Shown piece after piece: positions 44,515-53,959 of a stretch of 64,000 bases of DNA; positions within the stretch are counted from its first letter, which is position 1; each line of letters begins with the position of its first letter. The DNA lies in the NCBI GenBank assembly GCA_021773555.1, contig JAJFKA010000034.1, forward strand, positions 1 to 64,000. Direction: 5' to 3'. The position numbers and the translations under genes were made by a program. The stretch comes from Gammaproteobacteria bacterium (GTDB lineage Bacteria; Pseudomonadota; Gammaproteobacteria; Pseudomonadales; Azotimanducaceae). Below the pieces are notes generated by a model, which made no database searches, had not been told where the DNA came from, and was given only the letters and a program-made list of their open reading frames with translations.

Positions 44515-45435
44515 ATGAAGCACGATTCAGGCAATGTTATCTTGGCATCAAGCAAACCAGATAAGCAGATTATGGAAGCTATGCAATCACTAGCGACACT
44601 TATGCAGGTCCAGTCAACGGGTGTTGAGGACCAGTTTGAGGGTGCTGTAGTCAGTTATGGCCGCCTGGGTATCTATGGTGGACATTTCCTCGGCCAGGCC
44701 CTGAGCGCCGGACTTGCGACGGTCGATGAAACCAAGCTGGCACATTCCTTCCATGCGTACTTTATCAAGGCAGGTGATCCGGCGTCACCCCTTTATTATA
44801 ATGTTAGCAGGTTGAAGCAAGGTCGTAACTCAGAGCTCAGGGAGATAGTTGCTGTTCAGGCGGACACAGTTGTCTTCAAAATGATCGCTGCGTTCAAATT
44901 ACCCGAAGTGGGTGCAGAGCATCAGAAAATAGCGCCGCAGGTGGTTGCGGCAGATGAGATAATCGCTAAGCGTGAAGCCCGGGGAGTCGATGCGTTCCCA
45001 TTTCCGGTTACCCAGGGTGGCAGAGTGGAAATGGAATTTGCCAGCGAATCATTTTTCCCGGCAAAGTTTGTCAATGGCAGAGAACCGGTTCTCAGAACCT
45101 GGATGCGGGTGCCGGGATGTGAGCAACTCGACGCAAGGTCCCGCCAGCCCGTAATGGCCTATTTGTCGGATGGCACATTGATGTTCAACTCGGTTGTGCC
45201 CCACGGAACTCCCTTCCAGACGCACAGGTTGACCAGTCTGGACCAGAGCGTCTGGTTCCATCGTGACACCGATCCGGGAGAATGGATGTTATACGACCAG
45301 CGCAGCACTGCTGCGGTAGATGGTCGTGGTCTAAATGAAGGTGAAGTCTACGATAAACACGGCGTACTCGTTTTGAGCGCAGCGCAGGAATCCATGCTCC
45401 GTGGAATTGTCTCCGATAAGGAAGTTAGGACTTAA
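44515..45435 (+). CDS. tesB: Acyl-CoA thioesterase II (TesB family)
   Basis: A 306-residue double hot-dog thioesterase. The N-domain has GIYGGHFLGQALSAG and AHSFHAYFIKAGDP; the C-domain has LTSLDQSVWFHRD and WMLYDQRSTAAVDGRGLNEG, typical of TesB. It hydrolyses medium- and long-chain acyl-CoA to free acid and CoA in the cytoplasm, often with beta-oxidation. The start may be ATG 44515 or the better aligned ATG 44572 (MEAMQSLATL). It overlaps the stop of the convergent serine hydrolase by 4 bp. Confidence 0.92.
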   Translation: MKHDSGNVILASSKPDKQIMEAMQSLATLMQVQSTGVEDQFEGAVVSYGRLGIYGGHFLGQALSAGLATVDETKLAHSFHAYFIKAGDPASPLYYNVSRLKQGRNSELREIVAVQADTVVFKMIAAFKLPEVGAEHQKIAPQVVAADEIIAKREARGVDAFPFPVTQGGRVEMEFASESFFPAKFVNGREPVLRTWMRVPGCEQLDARSRQPVMAYLSDGTLMFNSVVPHGTPFQTHRLTSLDQSVWFHRDTDPGEWMLYDQRSTAAVDGRGLNEGEVYDKHGVLVLSAAQESMLRGIVSDKEVRT

Positions 45436-46664
45436 TCCGCGAGTGCGCCGTAAATGGCGGCACGCAGTTGCCGCCGGAAGGGATAGGTGCCGGACGGTAG
45501 CAGTTGGGTCAGGAATACCATCGCAAGGTCTTCCTGGGGAGAGATAAAAAATGCTGTTGACGCTGCGCCTCCCCAGTAGTACTCCCCCGGGGTCCCGATA
45601 ATCTGTGCGATGGTTGGGTCCAGGAGTACGGCAAAGCCGAGGCCAAATCCGATACCTTCCATCGTTGTCTCAGTGAATCGAGGCTGACCCATGGCAGCCA
45701 GATCGCAATCATTTGGGAGGTGGTTTGATGCCATGTAATCAAGAGTTCTCGTCCCAATAATTCGCTCACCATCAAGTTCGCCCCCATTAGACAGCATTTT
45801 ACAAAAACGCATGTAATCGGTTGCCGTAGAAACCATGCCACCGGCGCCAGAAAAATAGGTTGCAGGCTTGAGATAGTGACTTTGGCCGGGTGCATCCTGT
45901 AAAACGTAGCCGGGTTTCCCGTCAGGTGAGCGTGCGTAACACGCGGCGAAGCGGTGCATTTCGGAACTCGGGACATGGAAGCCAGAGTCTTTCATACCGA
46001 GGGGTTTAAGAATTCTCTCCTGTAGATATACGTCAAGCGATTGTCCGGATAATACCTCGCAAAGATAACCAACGAGGTCGGTTGATATTCCGTAGTTCCA
46101 TTCTGAACCCGGTGTACAGTGCAGGGGCAATTCACTGAGACGCTCAACCATTGAATGAAGCGTTCCGCCATCGCGCAATCCTGCCCGGTGATAGAGTTTT
46201 CCGGTCGGTAGTTCTGGGGTGGCGCTGACCAGACCAGAGGTGTGCATTAACAGATCACGCACGGTCATTTCGCGTTCAGGGCGGCTCACGGTGTAGTTGT
46301 CTGCATCTCCGCCTTTGTCGAAGACGTGCAGGTTTTTGAGTTCTGGAATATATAGTGATGCCGGATCGTCCAGTTGAAACTTCCCTTCTTCATAGAGGAG
46401 CATCAGCCCAACACTGGCAATGGGTTTGGTCATGGAATAGATTCGGAAGATGGTATCCAGCGCCATTGGTTTACCGGCTTCATCGTCCATGCTGCCGTGT
46501 ACGGATTCATAAACCAGTTTTCCATCCCGCGCCACCATACAAATTGCACCAGGGATCTTGCCTTCATCAATGAAGCCCTGCACCAGTCTGTTAAGATTTT
46601 CGAGTTTCTTCGAAGACACCCCAACGTCTTCGGGGCTGGCTTCCAGATTACCTGATTTTGTCAT
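45432..46664 (-). CDS. Class C beta-lactamase-fold serine hydrolase
   Basis: A 410-residue serine hydrolase of the beta-lactamase/PBP4-related superfamily. The catalytic SxxK is in RIYSMTKPIASVG near residue 71, and a Tyr-containing motif is WNYGISTDLVGYL near residue 187. No signal peptide is visible, so it is probably cytoplasmic and acts as an esterase rather than a true beta-lactamase. ATG 46664 is the start. It lies 54 bp downstream of an MFS gene, so the two may form an operon. Substrate unknown. Confidence 0.82.
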   Translation of the reverse strand: MTKSGNLEASPEDVGVSSKKLENLNRLVQGFIDEGKIPGAICMVARDGKLVYESVHGSMDDEAGKPMALDTIFRIYSMTKPIASVGLMLLYEEGKFQLDDPASLYIPELKNLHVFDKGGDADNYTVSRPEREMTVRDLLMHTSGLVSATPELPTGKLYHRAGLRDGGTLHSMVERLSELPLHCTPGSEWNYGISTDLVGYLCEVLSGQSLDVYLQERILKPLGMKDSGFHVPSSEMHRFAACYARSPDGKPGYVLQDAPGQSHYLKPATYFSGAGGMVSTATDYMRFCKMLSNGGELDGERIIGTRTLDYMASNHLPNDCDLAAMGQPRFTETTMEGIGFGLGFAVLLDPTIAQIIGTPGEYYWGGAASTAFFISPQEDLAMVFLTQLLPSGTYPFRRQLRAAIYGALAD

Positions 46665-46718
46665 GGCGTAAACTTCCGAAAATGTGATGTCCGGGAGAGA
46701 TTAACTTTTTCAGGGCGG

Positions 46719-47891
46719 TCAGGCCAGAGGACGAGACCGGGATCCCGCGACAACAACCAGTGAGACGACACAGAATATTGCTCCCGCGGTAAAAGTCGCT
46801 TTCATCCCAAAGTAATCCCATAGTAAGCCTGCAAGAACGCTCGCGAACAGCAAAGCCAGTCCGGTTAACAAATTGAACAACCCAAAGGCCGTTCCCCTGA
46901 GATCATCGGGTGCGGTGTTAGCGATCATTGTCGCCAGCAAGCCCTGGGTAATACCCATATGAAGTCCCCATAGGGAAATACCAACCAACATGGAAACCAG
47001 ATCGCTGGTAAATGCGAGAATCAGGTCAGCGAGGAGTAGCGTTAAAAGGCCCAGAACCAGCAGATATGAATGGTTGATACGGTCCGACAGTTTGCCTACC
47101 GGATACGCCGTTATTGCGTAGATAAAATTCAGCAATACGAAAACCATTGGGATCCATGCGAACGCAAGACCCTGATGCTCAGCCCTTAGTAACAAAAATG
47201 CTTCACTGAACCGTGCGAGCGTGAATGTGATACCGACAGCGACAACCCGCCAGTAGCCTGGGGATAATCTCATCAGTTGCAGTCGATCAATCGGATTTCT
47301 ATGCAAAGGCAGGCGGCCCTGAGGTTCGCGCACACCAGCAAGCAATATCGCGACCGCCAATAACGCTGGAATTCCCGCCACCCAGAATACCGCGCGAAAA
47401 TCATTTTCCCAGAGTAGCATCAGTGCGATGGCAATCACCGGACCCAGAAAGGCTCCGACAGTATCAAGTGATTGCCTGAGTCCGTAAGCGGCACCTCTGA
47501 TTTCAGGAGGAGCGAGGTCTGCAATCAAAGCATCGCGTGGGGCGCCCCGGATTCCTTTGCCAATCCTGTCAATAAATCTTGCAGTGAACACGAGACCAGC
47601 TGTCCCGGCAACGGCAAACAGCGGTTTGCTGATCGCGCCTAGTCCATAGCCAATGACCGCAAGAGTTTTACGTTTACCCAGGTAATCACTCAACGCACCC
47701 GAGAATAGTTTAACGATCATGGCCGTCGCTTCAGCAACTCCTTCGATCAGCCCCACCACGGTCACGCTCGTGCCAAGACCGACGACCAGGAAAAGCGGTA
47801 GCAGGCTATGGATCATTTCGGAGGAGACATCCATCAACAGACTGACGATGCCTAACATCCAAATGCTCATGGGTAATTTCTTATTGTTCAT
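46719..47891 (-). CDS. MFS transporter
   Basis: A 390-residue 12-helix major facilitator. The loop 2-3 motif is SGALSDYLGKRKTL and loop 8-9 keeps VGKLSDRINHSYLL. The sequence GLIEGVAEATAMIVKLFSG matches a group of uncharacterised proteobacterial MFS proteins. ATG 47891 starts it. It is divergent from the BaiN-type flavoprotein gene and upstream of the serine hydrolase. Substrate unknown. Confidence 0.82.
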   Translation of the reverse strand: MNNKKLPMSIWMLGIVSLLMDVSSEMIHSLLPLFLVVGLGTSVTVVGLIEGVAEATAMIVKLFSGALSDYLGKRKTLAVIGYGLGAISKPLFAVAGTAGLVFTARFIDRIGKGIRGAPRDALIADLAPPEIRGAAYGLRQSLDTVGAFLGPVIAIALMLLWENDFRAVFWVAGIPALLAVAILLAGVREPQGRLPLHRNPIDRLQLMRLSPGYWRVVAVGITFTLARFSEAFLLLRAEHQGLAFAWIPMVFVLLNFIYAITAYPVGKLSDRINHSYLLVLGLLTLLLADLILAFTSDLVSMLVGISLWGLHMGITQGLLATMIANTAPDDLRGTAFGLFNLLTGLALLFASVLAGLLWDYFGMKATFTAGAIFCVVSLVVVAGSRSRPLA

Positions 47892-48105
47892 CCTGCTTAC
47901 CTGCTACCCATAAGCCTCGTTTCCCGGTAAATGCTATCCTGTCTGCGGGCCGACTTTTCCGTTTTTCCACACCGGCCTGTGACATCCATGCGTAACCATA
48001 ACATTGGGATCGACAGCAATAAGGACCAGTTCAGGTGATGGACAAAAATCGTCGATAAATGACTTATCGTTACATCTCATTTTTATCCGCAAACCCCGGG
48101 TTCCT

Positions 48106-49332
48106 GTGAAACTTACGAATTACGATGTGGTGGTACTTGGTGGCGGCGCTGCCGGACTGATGTGCGCGATCACCGCCGGTGCGCGAGGTCGTCGAGTTCT
48201 CGTGCTGGAGCGGTCGAACAAACCTGGCAAGAAAATTCTGATGTCAGGTGGCGGACGTTGTAACTTTACTAACCTTTGGGTTCTGCCAGAAAATTTTATC
48301 TCGTCTAACCCACACTTTTGCAAATCCGCGATCAGTCAGTATACGCAGTGGGATTTTATTGGGCTTGTTGAAGCGCACGATATCGAATATGAGGAACGCA
48401 GCCATGGTCAGTTGTTTTGCGTCGATTCGGCGAAACAAATCCTGGCGATGTTGTTAGCAGAATGCGCGCGGGTCAATGTCGAAATTCTTAACTTTGCAGA
48501 GTTGCAGGAAATCACACCAGTACCTGAGACCAACGGAATTAATGCACGTTATGAATTAATGGTCAAAGTAGCTGGCGATGAGATTGCCTGCATCAGTGCA
48601 AGTTCAGTCGTTGTTGCCACTGGCGCACTTTCAATTCCAACCCTGGGTGGCAGCGGGCAGGGCTATGAACTGGCAACACAATTTGACCTTGAGTTAAAAC
48701 CGAGGCGCGCGGGTCTCGTGCCCTTGATGTTCAGCGATCAACTGAAGTCCGTTTGCGAACGACTATCCGGTACATCGCTCGAGGTCACTATCAGCTGTGG
48801 CGGTCAGACATTTACCGAGAGCCTGTTGTTCACGCATCGCGGCATCAGTGGACCGGCGGTGCTGCAGATTTCCAGCTACTGGTCTCCGGGTGAAACGGTT
48901 CATGTTGATCTGTTCAATGGTCTGGACGCCTCGATGTGGCTGCTCGAGGGCAAACGGGACAAGGGCCTGCTCCAGATTCGGTCCCTGCTGAGCCAGAGAC
49001 TGCCGAGATCTCTGGTTGATGAATTACAAGCCTTATGGTGGCCGACAGCGGCAGGGAAAAGGCTCGCGGATTGTCCCAATGAGTTACTCAATCGCATCGG
49101 CACGCAGTTAAATAACTGGCAATTAAAGCCCTCAGCCAGTGAAGGTTATCGCACTGCGGAGGTGACGCTCGGCGGTGTTGCGACGGACAACATCAGTTCA
49201 AAATCCATGGAAGTGAGACAACAGCCGGGGTTGTTTTTTATTGGTGAAGTATTGGACGTCAGCGGACACCTCGGCGGGTTCAATTTTCAATGGGCCTGGT
49301 CTTCGGGCTACTGTGCCGGATTGAGCGCCTGA
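48106..49332 (+). CDS. NAD(P)/FAD oxidoreductase, BaiN/HI0933 family
   Basis: A 408-residue flavoprotein of the HI0933/BaiN family. The N-terminal FAD motif is VVVLGGGAAGLMCAI, followed by the family hallmark KILMSGGGRCNFTN and the C-terminal FIGEVLDVSGHLGGFNFQW and GLSA. Members are flavin reductases or ene-reductase-like enzymes. The frame is open from 48004, but those residues are not family-like, so I chose GTG 48106 just before the FAD strand; ATG is absent there. It is divergent from the MFS gene. Exact substrate unknown. Confidence 0.82.
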   Translation: MKLTNYDVVVLGGGAAGLMCAITAGARGRRVLVLERSNKPGKKILMSGGGRCNFTNLWVLPENFISSNPHFCKSAISQYTQWDFIGLVEAHDIEYEERSHGQLFCVDSAKQILAMLLAECARVNVEILNFAELQEITPVPETNGINARYELMVKVAGDEIACISASSVVVATGALSIPTLGGSGQGYELATQFDLELKPRRAGLVPLMFSDQLKSVCERLSGTSLEVTISCGGQTFTESLLFTHRGISGPAVLQISSYWSPGETVHVDLFNGLDASMWLLEGKRDKGLLQIRSLLSQRLPRSLVDELQALWWPTAAGKRLADCPNELLNRIGTQLNNWQLKPSASEGYRTAEVTLGGVATDNISSKSMEVRQQPGLFFIGEVLDVSGHLGGFNFQWAWSSGYCAGLSA

Positions 49333-49418
49333 ATCCAATCGTGTTGTCGGCGCGCGACAATAAGTTCTTGCGGTGTACTCTCGGTACGGATGGGGTTGTC
49401 GGTGTCTCGGTAGTGGCT

Positions 49419-49446
49419 AAAAAAAACGGCGCTTGAAAGCGCCGTT
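49419..49446 (-). terminator. Intrinsic terminator of the PEP-CTERM gene
   Basis: AACGGCGC and GCGCCGTT form a perfect 8 bp stem with loop TTGAAA. On the minus strand it is followed by a run of eight T residues, about 26 bp after the PEP-CTERM stop. The plus-strand side has only a weak T tract, so it acts mainly on the minus strand. Confidence 0.85.
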
Positions 49447-49472
49447 AAGTTGGTGATGGTAAACAGGCGGGC

Positions 49473-50264
49473 CTAGCCCGGGATAACTTTCAGCGGCGCC
49501 ACGCGGCGTCGACCAATGCCAATTGCCAGCAGCCCGAAGCTGATGATGGCAATGGAGGCTGGTTCAGGGACATTGGCAGATGCTGCCCAGTCGACTATGT
49601 TCTGGTACAAAACGGCATTGTCCGCGTAGTTCTGATAATCAGCGAGAATGTTGTGGTCACCCATGACCAGAATCTGTCCCGCCGTATAACCGGTCGAGGC
49701 ATCCATTACGGCCATGAAAACGTCACCGTCCGGATTGTTAAAAAGCACCTGGGCGTTGCCCGGCAGGCTGAAAGTACTTTCGGTGTTGTAGTAGGCCTGG
49801 GTTACACCCTGGGTGATTGCGTGCGCTGAAACCGCGTTTGCGTAGGTTCCGCCATGACCCACATAGGTGTGCGTCATGCCAAATTGCCCAGTGGCCGAAT
49901 TGATTGAGGCCAGGCTGTAAATATCAGAAGTTGCAATAAAGGTACCACCGCCAGAGACGAAGTCGCCGAGCGCAGTTTGTTCTGAGGCGGATAACACGCC
50001 TGCGTTAGTGCCTGCCCAGCCGTAAAAAAAGACATCGACGCCTGCGAGATAGCCACTGGTAATCGAGGATGCACTGGTCACGGTTCCGCCGGAACCAGTG
50101 ATCGTGTTGTTAAATTGGGTGAAGCCGGTGCCCGTCAGGGGCCGGGACATTCTACTGGCGTCGAGACTACCCCAGATGGGACCAGCGAAGGCGCTGAAGT
50201 TAACACAGAGAGCGCTTATCAAGGCGATCAGGGCAGTGCGAAGTGTGCGAACGGGGTATTTCAT
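49473..50264 (-). CDS. PEP-CTERM sorted exported protein
   Basis: A 263-residue protein with a signal peptide (TALIALISALCVNFSAFA) and a C-terminal PEP-CTERM signal: VPEPAS, a hydrophobic stretch (IAIISFGLLAIGI) and GRRR. Such signals are cleaved by an exosortase, not by the class GN sortase nearby. The mature region has alternating G/S-rich strands (VFFYGWAGTN, SGGGTFIATSD, ILVMGDHN) and may be a GATase-like or unknown beta-rich fold. I chose ATG 50264; ATG 50282 would also work. A strong sigma-54 promoter match lies 42 bp upstream. No exosortase is in the window. Confidence 0.85.
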   Translation of the reverse strand: MKYPVRTLRTALIALISALCVNFSAFAGPIWGSLDASRMSRPLTGTGFTQFNNTITGSGGTVTSASSITSGYLAGVDVFFYGWAGTNAGVLSASEQTALGDFVSGGGTFIATSDIYSLASINSATGQFGMTHTYVGHGGTYANAVSAHAITQGVTQAYYNTESTFSLPGNAQVLFNNPDGDVFMAVMDASTGYTAGQILVMGDHNILADYQNYADNAVLYQNIVDWAASANVPEPASIAIISFGLLAIGIGRRRVAPLKVIPG

Positions 50265-50305
50265 GCAGATAATCCAGAACATAATTTGTGATGTAATTGT
50301 TCTGT

Positions 50306-50322
50306 AGCAATCTGTGGGCCAA
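50306..50322 (-). promoter_or_regulatory. Sigma-54 promoter upstream of the PEP-CTERM gene
   Basis: The minus strand reads TTGGCCCACAGATTGCT, which fits the sigma-54 pattern TTGGCAC-N5-TTGC with the invariant GG (-24) and GC (-12) exactly 10 bases apart. Transcription would start near 50296, about 30 bp before ATG 50264. PEP-CTERM genes in other bacteria are often under sigma-54 control through PrsK/PrsR. Confidence 0.65.
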
Positions 50323-50530
50323 CTTTACACTATTGAGATTACTTCAATAAAAACAAGGCGTTGCGATATCAGTTTCGTGTACTGAAAACCGTCGTAATTA
50401 AAAGTGTAAAAATAATCGACAAACGCAAGCCTATAGTCGGGAAGTCAGGGATGGTGTGCGTTAGCCTGCCTCGACACGGCTCTCAAAATACTCCATGCCG
50501 TGGCAGGTACCTTGAAAAAAGTCGGGGGCT

Positions 50531-52399
50531 TCAGGGTTTCAGTTCGAATGCCAGGAACACGTTTCCGGGCAGTTGCCCGAACAAATCGTACCCTGACTGC
50601 ATAAACGCCATGTCGCCGGAAAACATCACGCCACTATTGTCCATTGCGCCGCCATGAGCGTTGGTGCCACTAACCGTATCAAAGTTTTTCGCGGTGTCGT
50701 ATTTCCAGCGTAAATGACCACTCGGGGTGGAAAAAGCGCGCACGGTACCATCAAGTGCGGGGGCAAACACGAGGTCGTTTGAGACCGTCAATGCTGCCGA
50801 AAATGCGTAGTAGTAGGAACAGGCAGGATAAATCTCATCACGCTGCAGGTAGTCCATTAACCCGGTCTGGCATCCCCGCTCAACGTCAAACCGCCAGCGA
50901 ACCTTACCCGTATTGAGATCAAGCGCAGCGAGTCCGGGATTCGCTCGGTATCCGGGAATTGGAAAATCCGGATCGTTAGAGCCGGCAAACACCAGGTTAT
51001 CGGTAGCCGCCATTCCCCAATGAACGCCGCCCAGTGCAGAACCTGATCCCACCGCAGTTCGCCACAGGACTTCACCTTGCTTGTCGGGGTTCAGGGCGTA
51101 GACATCGCCGGATTTCTGGCCAGCGAGTAGAATCCCCTCACCCCGGTCATTCCGGGAGAGGATTATCGAGGCACCAAAATCAAAATCGGGCCCAATCCAT
51201 TTAGGACAGTTCGCCCCTTTTGGAAAATCTGAGCAGGCGTTATTGTAAGTGTCACCCCGGGTCGCCTGGAAATGCCAGAGGATAGCGCCATTGTTCATCG
51301 ACAGGGCGACCACGGAATCTGAAAGTTCGGTCGCGGGAGCTGATGCGTTTTGCCCGGTACCCACATATATGGCTCCGCGTTCTACATCAATGGTCGGTGT
51401 CGACCATACGGGCGCGCCTGAGGGACCCCAGGTCCGGGTACCGTGTCTGGATTTACCGGTCGGCTGCGCATCCGATGTCATATGGCGCGTCCAGAGGATC
51501 TTGCCCGAGGCGGCATCAAGCTTGCGCACGAGACCGTGAGCCGTACAACACTCATGTTCGGGATTCTGGGCCAACGCTACTTCGTTGAGAGAAACCGGCA
51601 CGTACAGAGCACCGTTCCAGAATACAACGGCGCCTGTCTGTATCGAGTACTCAGACATGCCAACGGATGTTGTCCACAACCATTTTCCATTACGGGCATC
51701 GACCGCACTGGTTTCTGCCTTGCTGTTCCCAAAAAACAAGGTTGGGCGACCGTGAATGTTCCCCAGGGTAAGCGCGCTGCGAAGTGGGGCCATGGCGTGA
51801 CTGTGCCACTTGATGCATCCGGTGTGACGGTCCAATGCAAACAGTTCGCCAGATGTTGTCGCGGCAATAAATACGGTATCGCGAGTTATCACTGGCTGCG
51901 ATCTTGCTTCGGCAACACCCGGTAATTCAAAAGCCCATTTCAGGATGAGTCGCGAAACGTTTTGCGAGTTGATGTTGGTGTCACCGGCGACGCCGGTATT
52001 GCGTTCATCAAACGCCCACTTCGACACAGAAACATCGGTGAAACTGATTGAAGGTTCGAGGCAGAAATCTTTTGCGGCAGGTTTGTAATCGACATCCTGC
52101 TGACTGATGTATTCGCTCAGTCGATGGATTTGCGCAGTGGACAGTCCAGCGGCCTGGGTTCGCATCGTGCCATTGGTGAGCGAAAAACGAATTGTACTCT
52201 GGTTTTTTTGAGCCAGTGAAATGAGGCTCGGTGCATTTGGTACCGTGGATCCCGACGGTTTGTGGCAACCGCTGCAACGACTACGGAAAACTTCTGCTGT
52301 AGTCTCTCCGACCTGAATTTCGTTTTCCTGACTGGGTTGATTACAACCCGCGATCAGAAAAACACAGCCTAGCCAGATAATGTTGTTCCAACGGCGCAT
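50531..52399 (-). CDS. PQQ dehydrogenase lipoprotein with N-terminal cytochrome c (PVA dehydrogenase-like)
   Basis: A 622-residue lipoprotein (lipobox FLIAGC, Cys near residue 19). A class I cytochrome c domain follows (CSGCH near residue 43; NGTMRTQAAGLSTAQIHRL helix), then an eight-blade PQQ propeller with repeated WxxD/GxxW-type turns and adjacent cysteines in HECCTAHGLV, the vicinal pair seen in quinoprotein alcohol dehydrogenases. The N-terminal haem plus PQQ order is that of polyvinyl alcohol dehydrogenase. It would oxidise an alcohol in the periplasm and pass electrons to cytochromes. ATG 52399 is 6 bp after the ABC permease stop, so it is in the YtrA-controlled operon. Confidence 0.82.
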   Translation of the reverse strand: MRRWNNIIWLGCVFLIAGCNQPSQENEIQVGETTAEVFRSRCSGCHKPSGSTVPNAPSLISLAQKNQSTIRFSLTNGTMRTQAAGLSTAQIHRLSEYISQQDVDYKPAAKDFCLEPSISFTDVSVSKWAFDERNTGVAGDTNINSQNVSRLILKWAFELPGVAEARSQPVITRDTVFIAATTSGELFALDRHTGCIKWHSHAMAPLRSALTLGNIHGRPTLFFGNSKAETSAVDARNGKWLWTTSVGMSEYSIQTGAVVFWNGALYVPVSLNEVALAQNPEHECCTAHGLVRKLDAASGKILWTRHMTSDAQPTGKSRHGTRTWGPSGAPVWSTPTIDVERGAIYVGTGQNASAPATELSDSVVALSMNNGAILWHFQATRGDTYNNACSDFPKGANCPKWIGPDFDFGASIILSRNDRGEGILLAGQKSGDVYALNPDKQGEVLWRTAVGSGSALGGVHWGMAATDNLVFAGSNDPDFPIPGYRANPGLAALDLNTGKVRWRFDVERGCQTGLMDYLQRDEIYPACSYYYAFSAALTVSNDLVFAPALDGTVRAFSTPSGHLRWKYDTAKNFDTVSGTNAHGGAMDNSGVMFSGDMAFMQSGYDLFGQLPGNVFLAFELKP

Positions 52400-52405
52400 G
52401 ATCAG

Positions 52406-53077
52406 TCACAAAATATCTTTTCGGCCGAACTGCACAAACGTTGCACCGATGAGGCAAGCGACGATAACAAGGAGCTCCGCACCGATCACACCGAGCGACG
52501 TTGAATTCCACACTGGTTCATTTCCGCCGATGACCGAACGAATGCCGTGCAGCTCAGAAATAGACCAGAGAAACATCTGGGTTCCGATATTTGCCACCAC
52601 GGTCGCGCCGATGGTCCAGCCCATACCTTCTGTTACGAGGGACGTGGTTAACATTAATGTGTACGCGAAAAGGATCGAAAGCAGCAGGATGCAGAAAAAC
52701 GGTATCACGCCACGCGGCAATGCGTCGCCAATAAAAATGATAAAGCTTGCTGCCGACAGCGTTAGCCAGACACCAAGGAAGATTGCCAGGTTGCCGATTA
52801 TTTTTGACAAGGTATATTCCCGCGAAGTGATCGGCAGGCTCATGATGAACGGCAGGTTCATTTCTGTTCTCTCCAGTACGATTGTCTGGATGATGGTATG
52901 CACACCGGCGGCGCCCAGTGCGGTGATGAAAAGAATAAAGGCAAAGGTACCGAACGACTCTCCACCGAATATAGCCAGGACAATGGCGCAAAAACCACCG
53001 GCCCAGTAGGATAAGATCCATGGTTTCATGATTGTTAAGTCTTTGACTACAAGCTTCCTGATCATTGATGGATTCAT
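52406..53077 (-). CDS. ABC transporter permease, ABC-2 type
   Basis: A 223-residue membrane protein with about six hydrophobic helices (for example FAFILFITALGAAGVHT and VIGAELLVIVACLIGAT). The LPITSREYTLSKIIGN segment is typical of ABC-2 export permeases. It forms an exporter with the adjacent ATPase. I chose ATG 53077, which overlaps the ATPase stop (ATGA); the longer frame to 53170 is not supported. Substrate unknown. Confidence 0.82.
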   Translation of the reverse strand: MNPSMIRKLVVKDLTIMKPWILSYWAGGFCAIVLAIFGGESFGTFAFILFITALGAAGVHTIIQTIVLERTEMNLPFIMSLPITSREYTLSKIIGNLAIFLGVWLTLSAASFIIFIGDALPRGVIPFFCILLLSILFAYTLMLTTSLVTEGMGWTIGATVVANIGTQMFLWSISELHGIRSVIGGNEPVWNSTSLGVIGAELLVIVACLIGATFVQFGRKDIL

Positions 53078-53958
53078 GATCGCTGCTCCCGTTCGTTCTC
53101 TACACAGGCGAGAAAAATTTCTTCCAGATTCATGCGCTCGACGGCGTGTACACAGCCCTGCAGCTTCCACGCGTTCAGACTCTGGTCACTGAAAGTATTC
53201 GTGGTGATGACGGTCAGACTACCGCTTATCTGACTTGTCACGATTGCGGAGTCGTCCGGCCGGTCATGATCGTTGAAGGAAATACGAATGCGGCGCCAGC
53301 TATCCAAAAAAGTCTCTTTGTCTGAACTGCTGTGAATCCGACCGTTCAGAATGAAGGTGATGTGATCTGATATCTGTTCGATATCAAGAGTATTGTGTGA
53401 TGAAAACAGCACGGTTCTCGTTTCGTCTTCAAGCACATCCATCAGCTGCTGAAGAATTTCATGCCTGGCTGATGGGTCGAGACCGGTCGTTGGTTCATCA
53501 AGGATTAGTAGCCGGGGTTTGCGTGCCAGCGCCAGCAACAACATGGCCTTGATTCTCTGTCCGTGGGAGTAACCTTTTGTTTTCTGATCTCGAACCAGAT
53601 CAAACCGCTTTAGTAACGCGTCTGCGAACTTATCATCCCAGGCTGGAAACACGGATTTCATGAAATCCATATGAAAACCCAGGCTTTGCGAGGCGTAGAG
53701 CCGCATATCCTCAGCCACGAATCCAACTTCCTGCTTTGCGCGAACCTGCTGGCCCGGCATATCGCAGCCGAGGACTTTCACTGTCCCGGTATCCGGTGTC
53801 ACCAGACCCATGAGTATTCTCATGGTGGTGGATTTCCCTGCACCGTTGGGTCCCACAAATCCCATGACAGAACCGGTCGGAACGGACAGGTCTATGTTCG
53901 ATAAATCAAAATGCGGGTAATGTTTGCTCAACTTCTGACATTCAATCGCGAGTTCCAT
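53074..53958 (-). CDS. ABC transporter ATP-binding protein
   Basis: A 294-residue ATPase. Walker A is GPNGAGKSTTMRIL, the signature region is YSHGQRIKAMLLLALARK (a degenerate LSGGQ), Walker B is LLILDEPTTGLD, and the H-loop lies in VLFSSHNTLD. It powers the adjacent ABC-2 permease. It begins one base after the stop of the GntR gene. Cargo unknown; clusters with YtrA regulators often respond to cell-wall stress or peptide antibiotics. Confidence 0.9.
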   Translation of the reverse strand: MELAIECQKLSKHYPHFDLSNIDLSVPTGSVMGFVGPNGAGKSTTMRILMGLVTPDTGTVKVLGCDMPGQQVRAKQEVGFVAEDMRLYASQSLGFHMDFMKSVFPAWDDKFADALLKRFDLVRDQKTKGYSHGQRIKAMLLLALARKPRLLILDEPTTGLDPSARHEILQQLMDVLEDETRTVLFSSHNTLDIEQISDHITFILNGRIHSSSDKETFLDSWRRIRISFNDHDRPDDSAIVTSQISGSLTVITTNTFSDQSLNAWKLQGCVHAVERMNLEEIFLACVENEREQRS

Positions 53959-53959
53959 A

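Noticed and set aside
48053-48069. Inverted repeat CGATAA-N5-TTATCG upstream of the BaiN-type gene
   Set aside because: Only 6 bp arms in an AT-rich region and no promoter alignment; likely chance.
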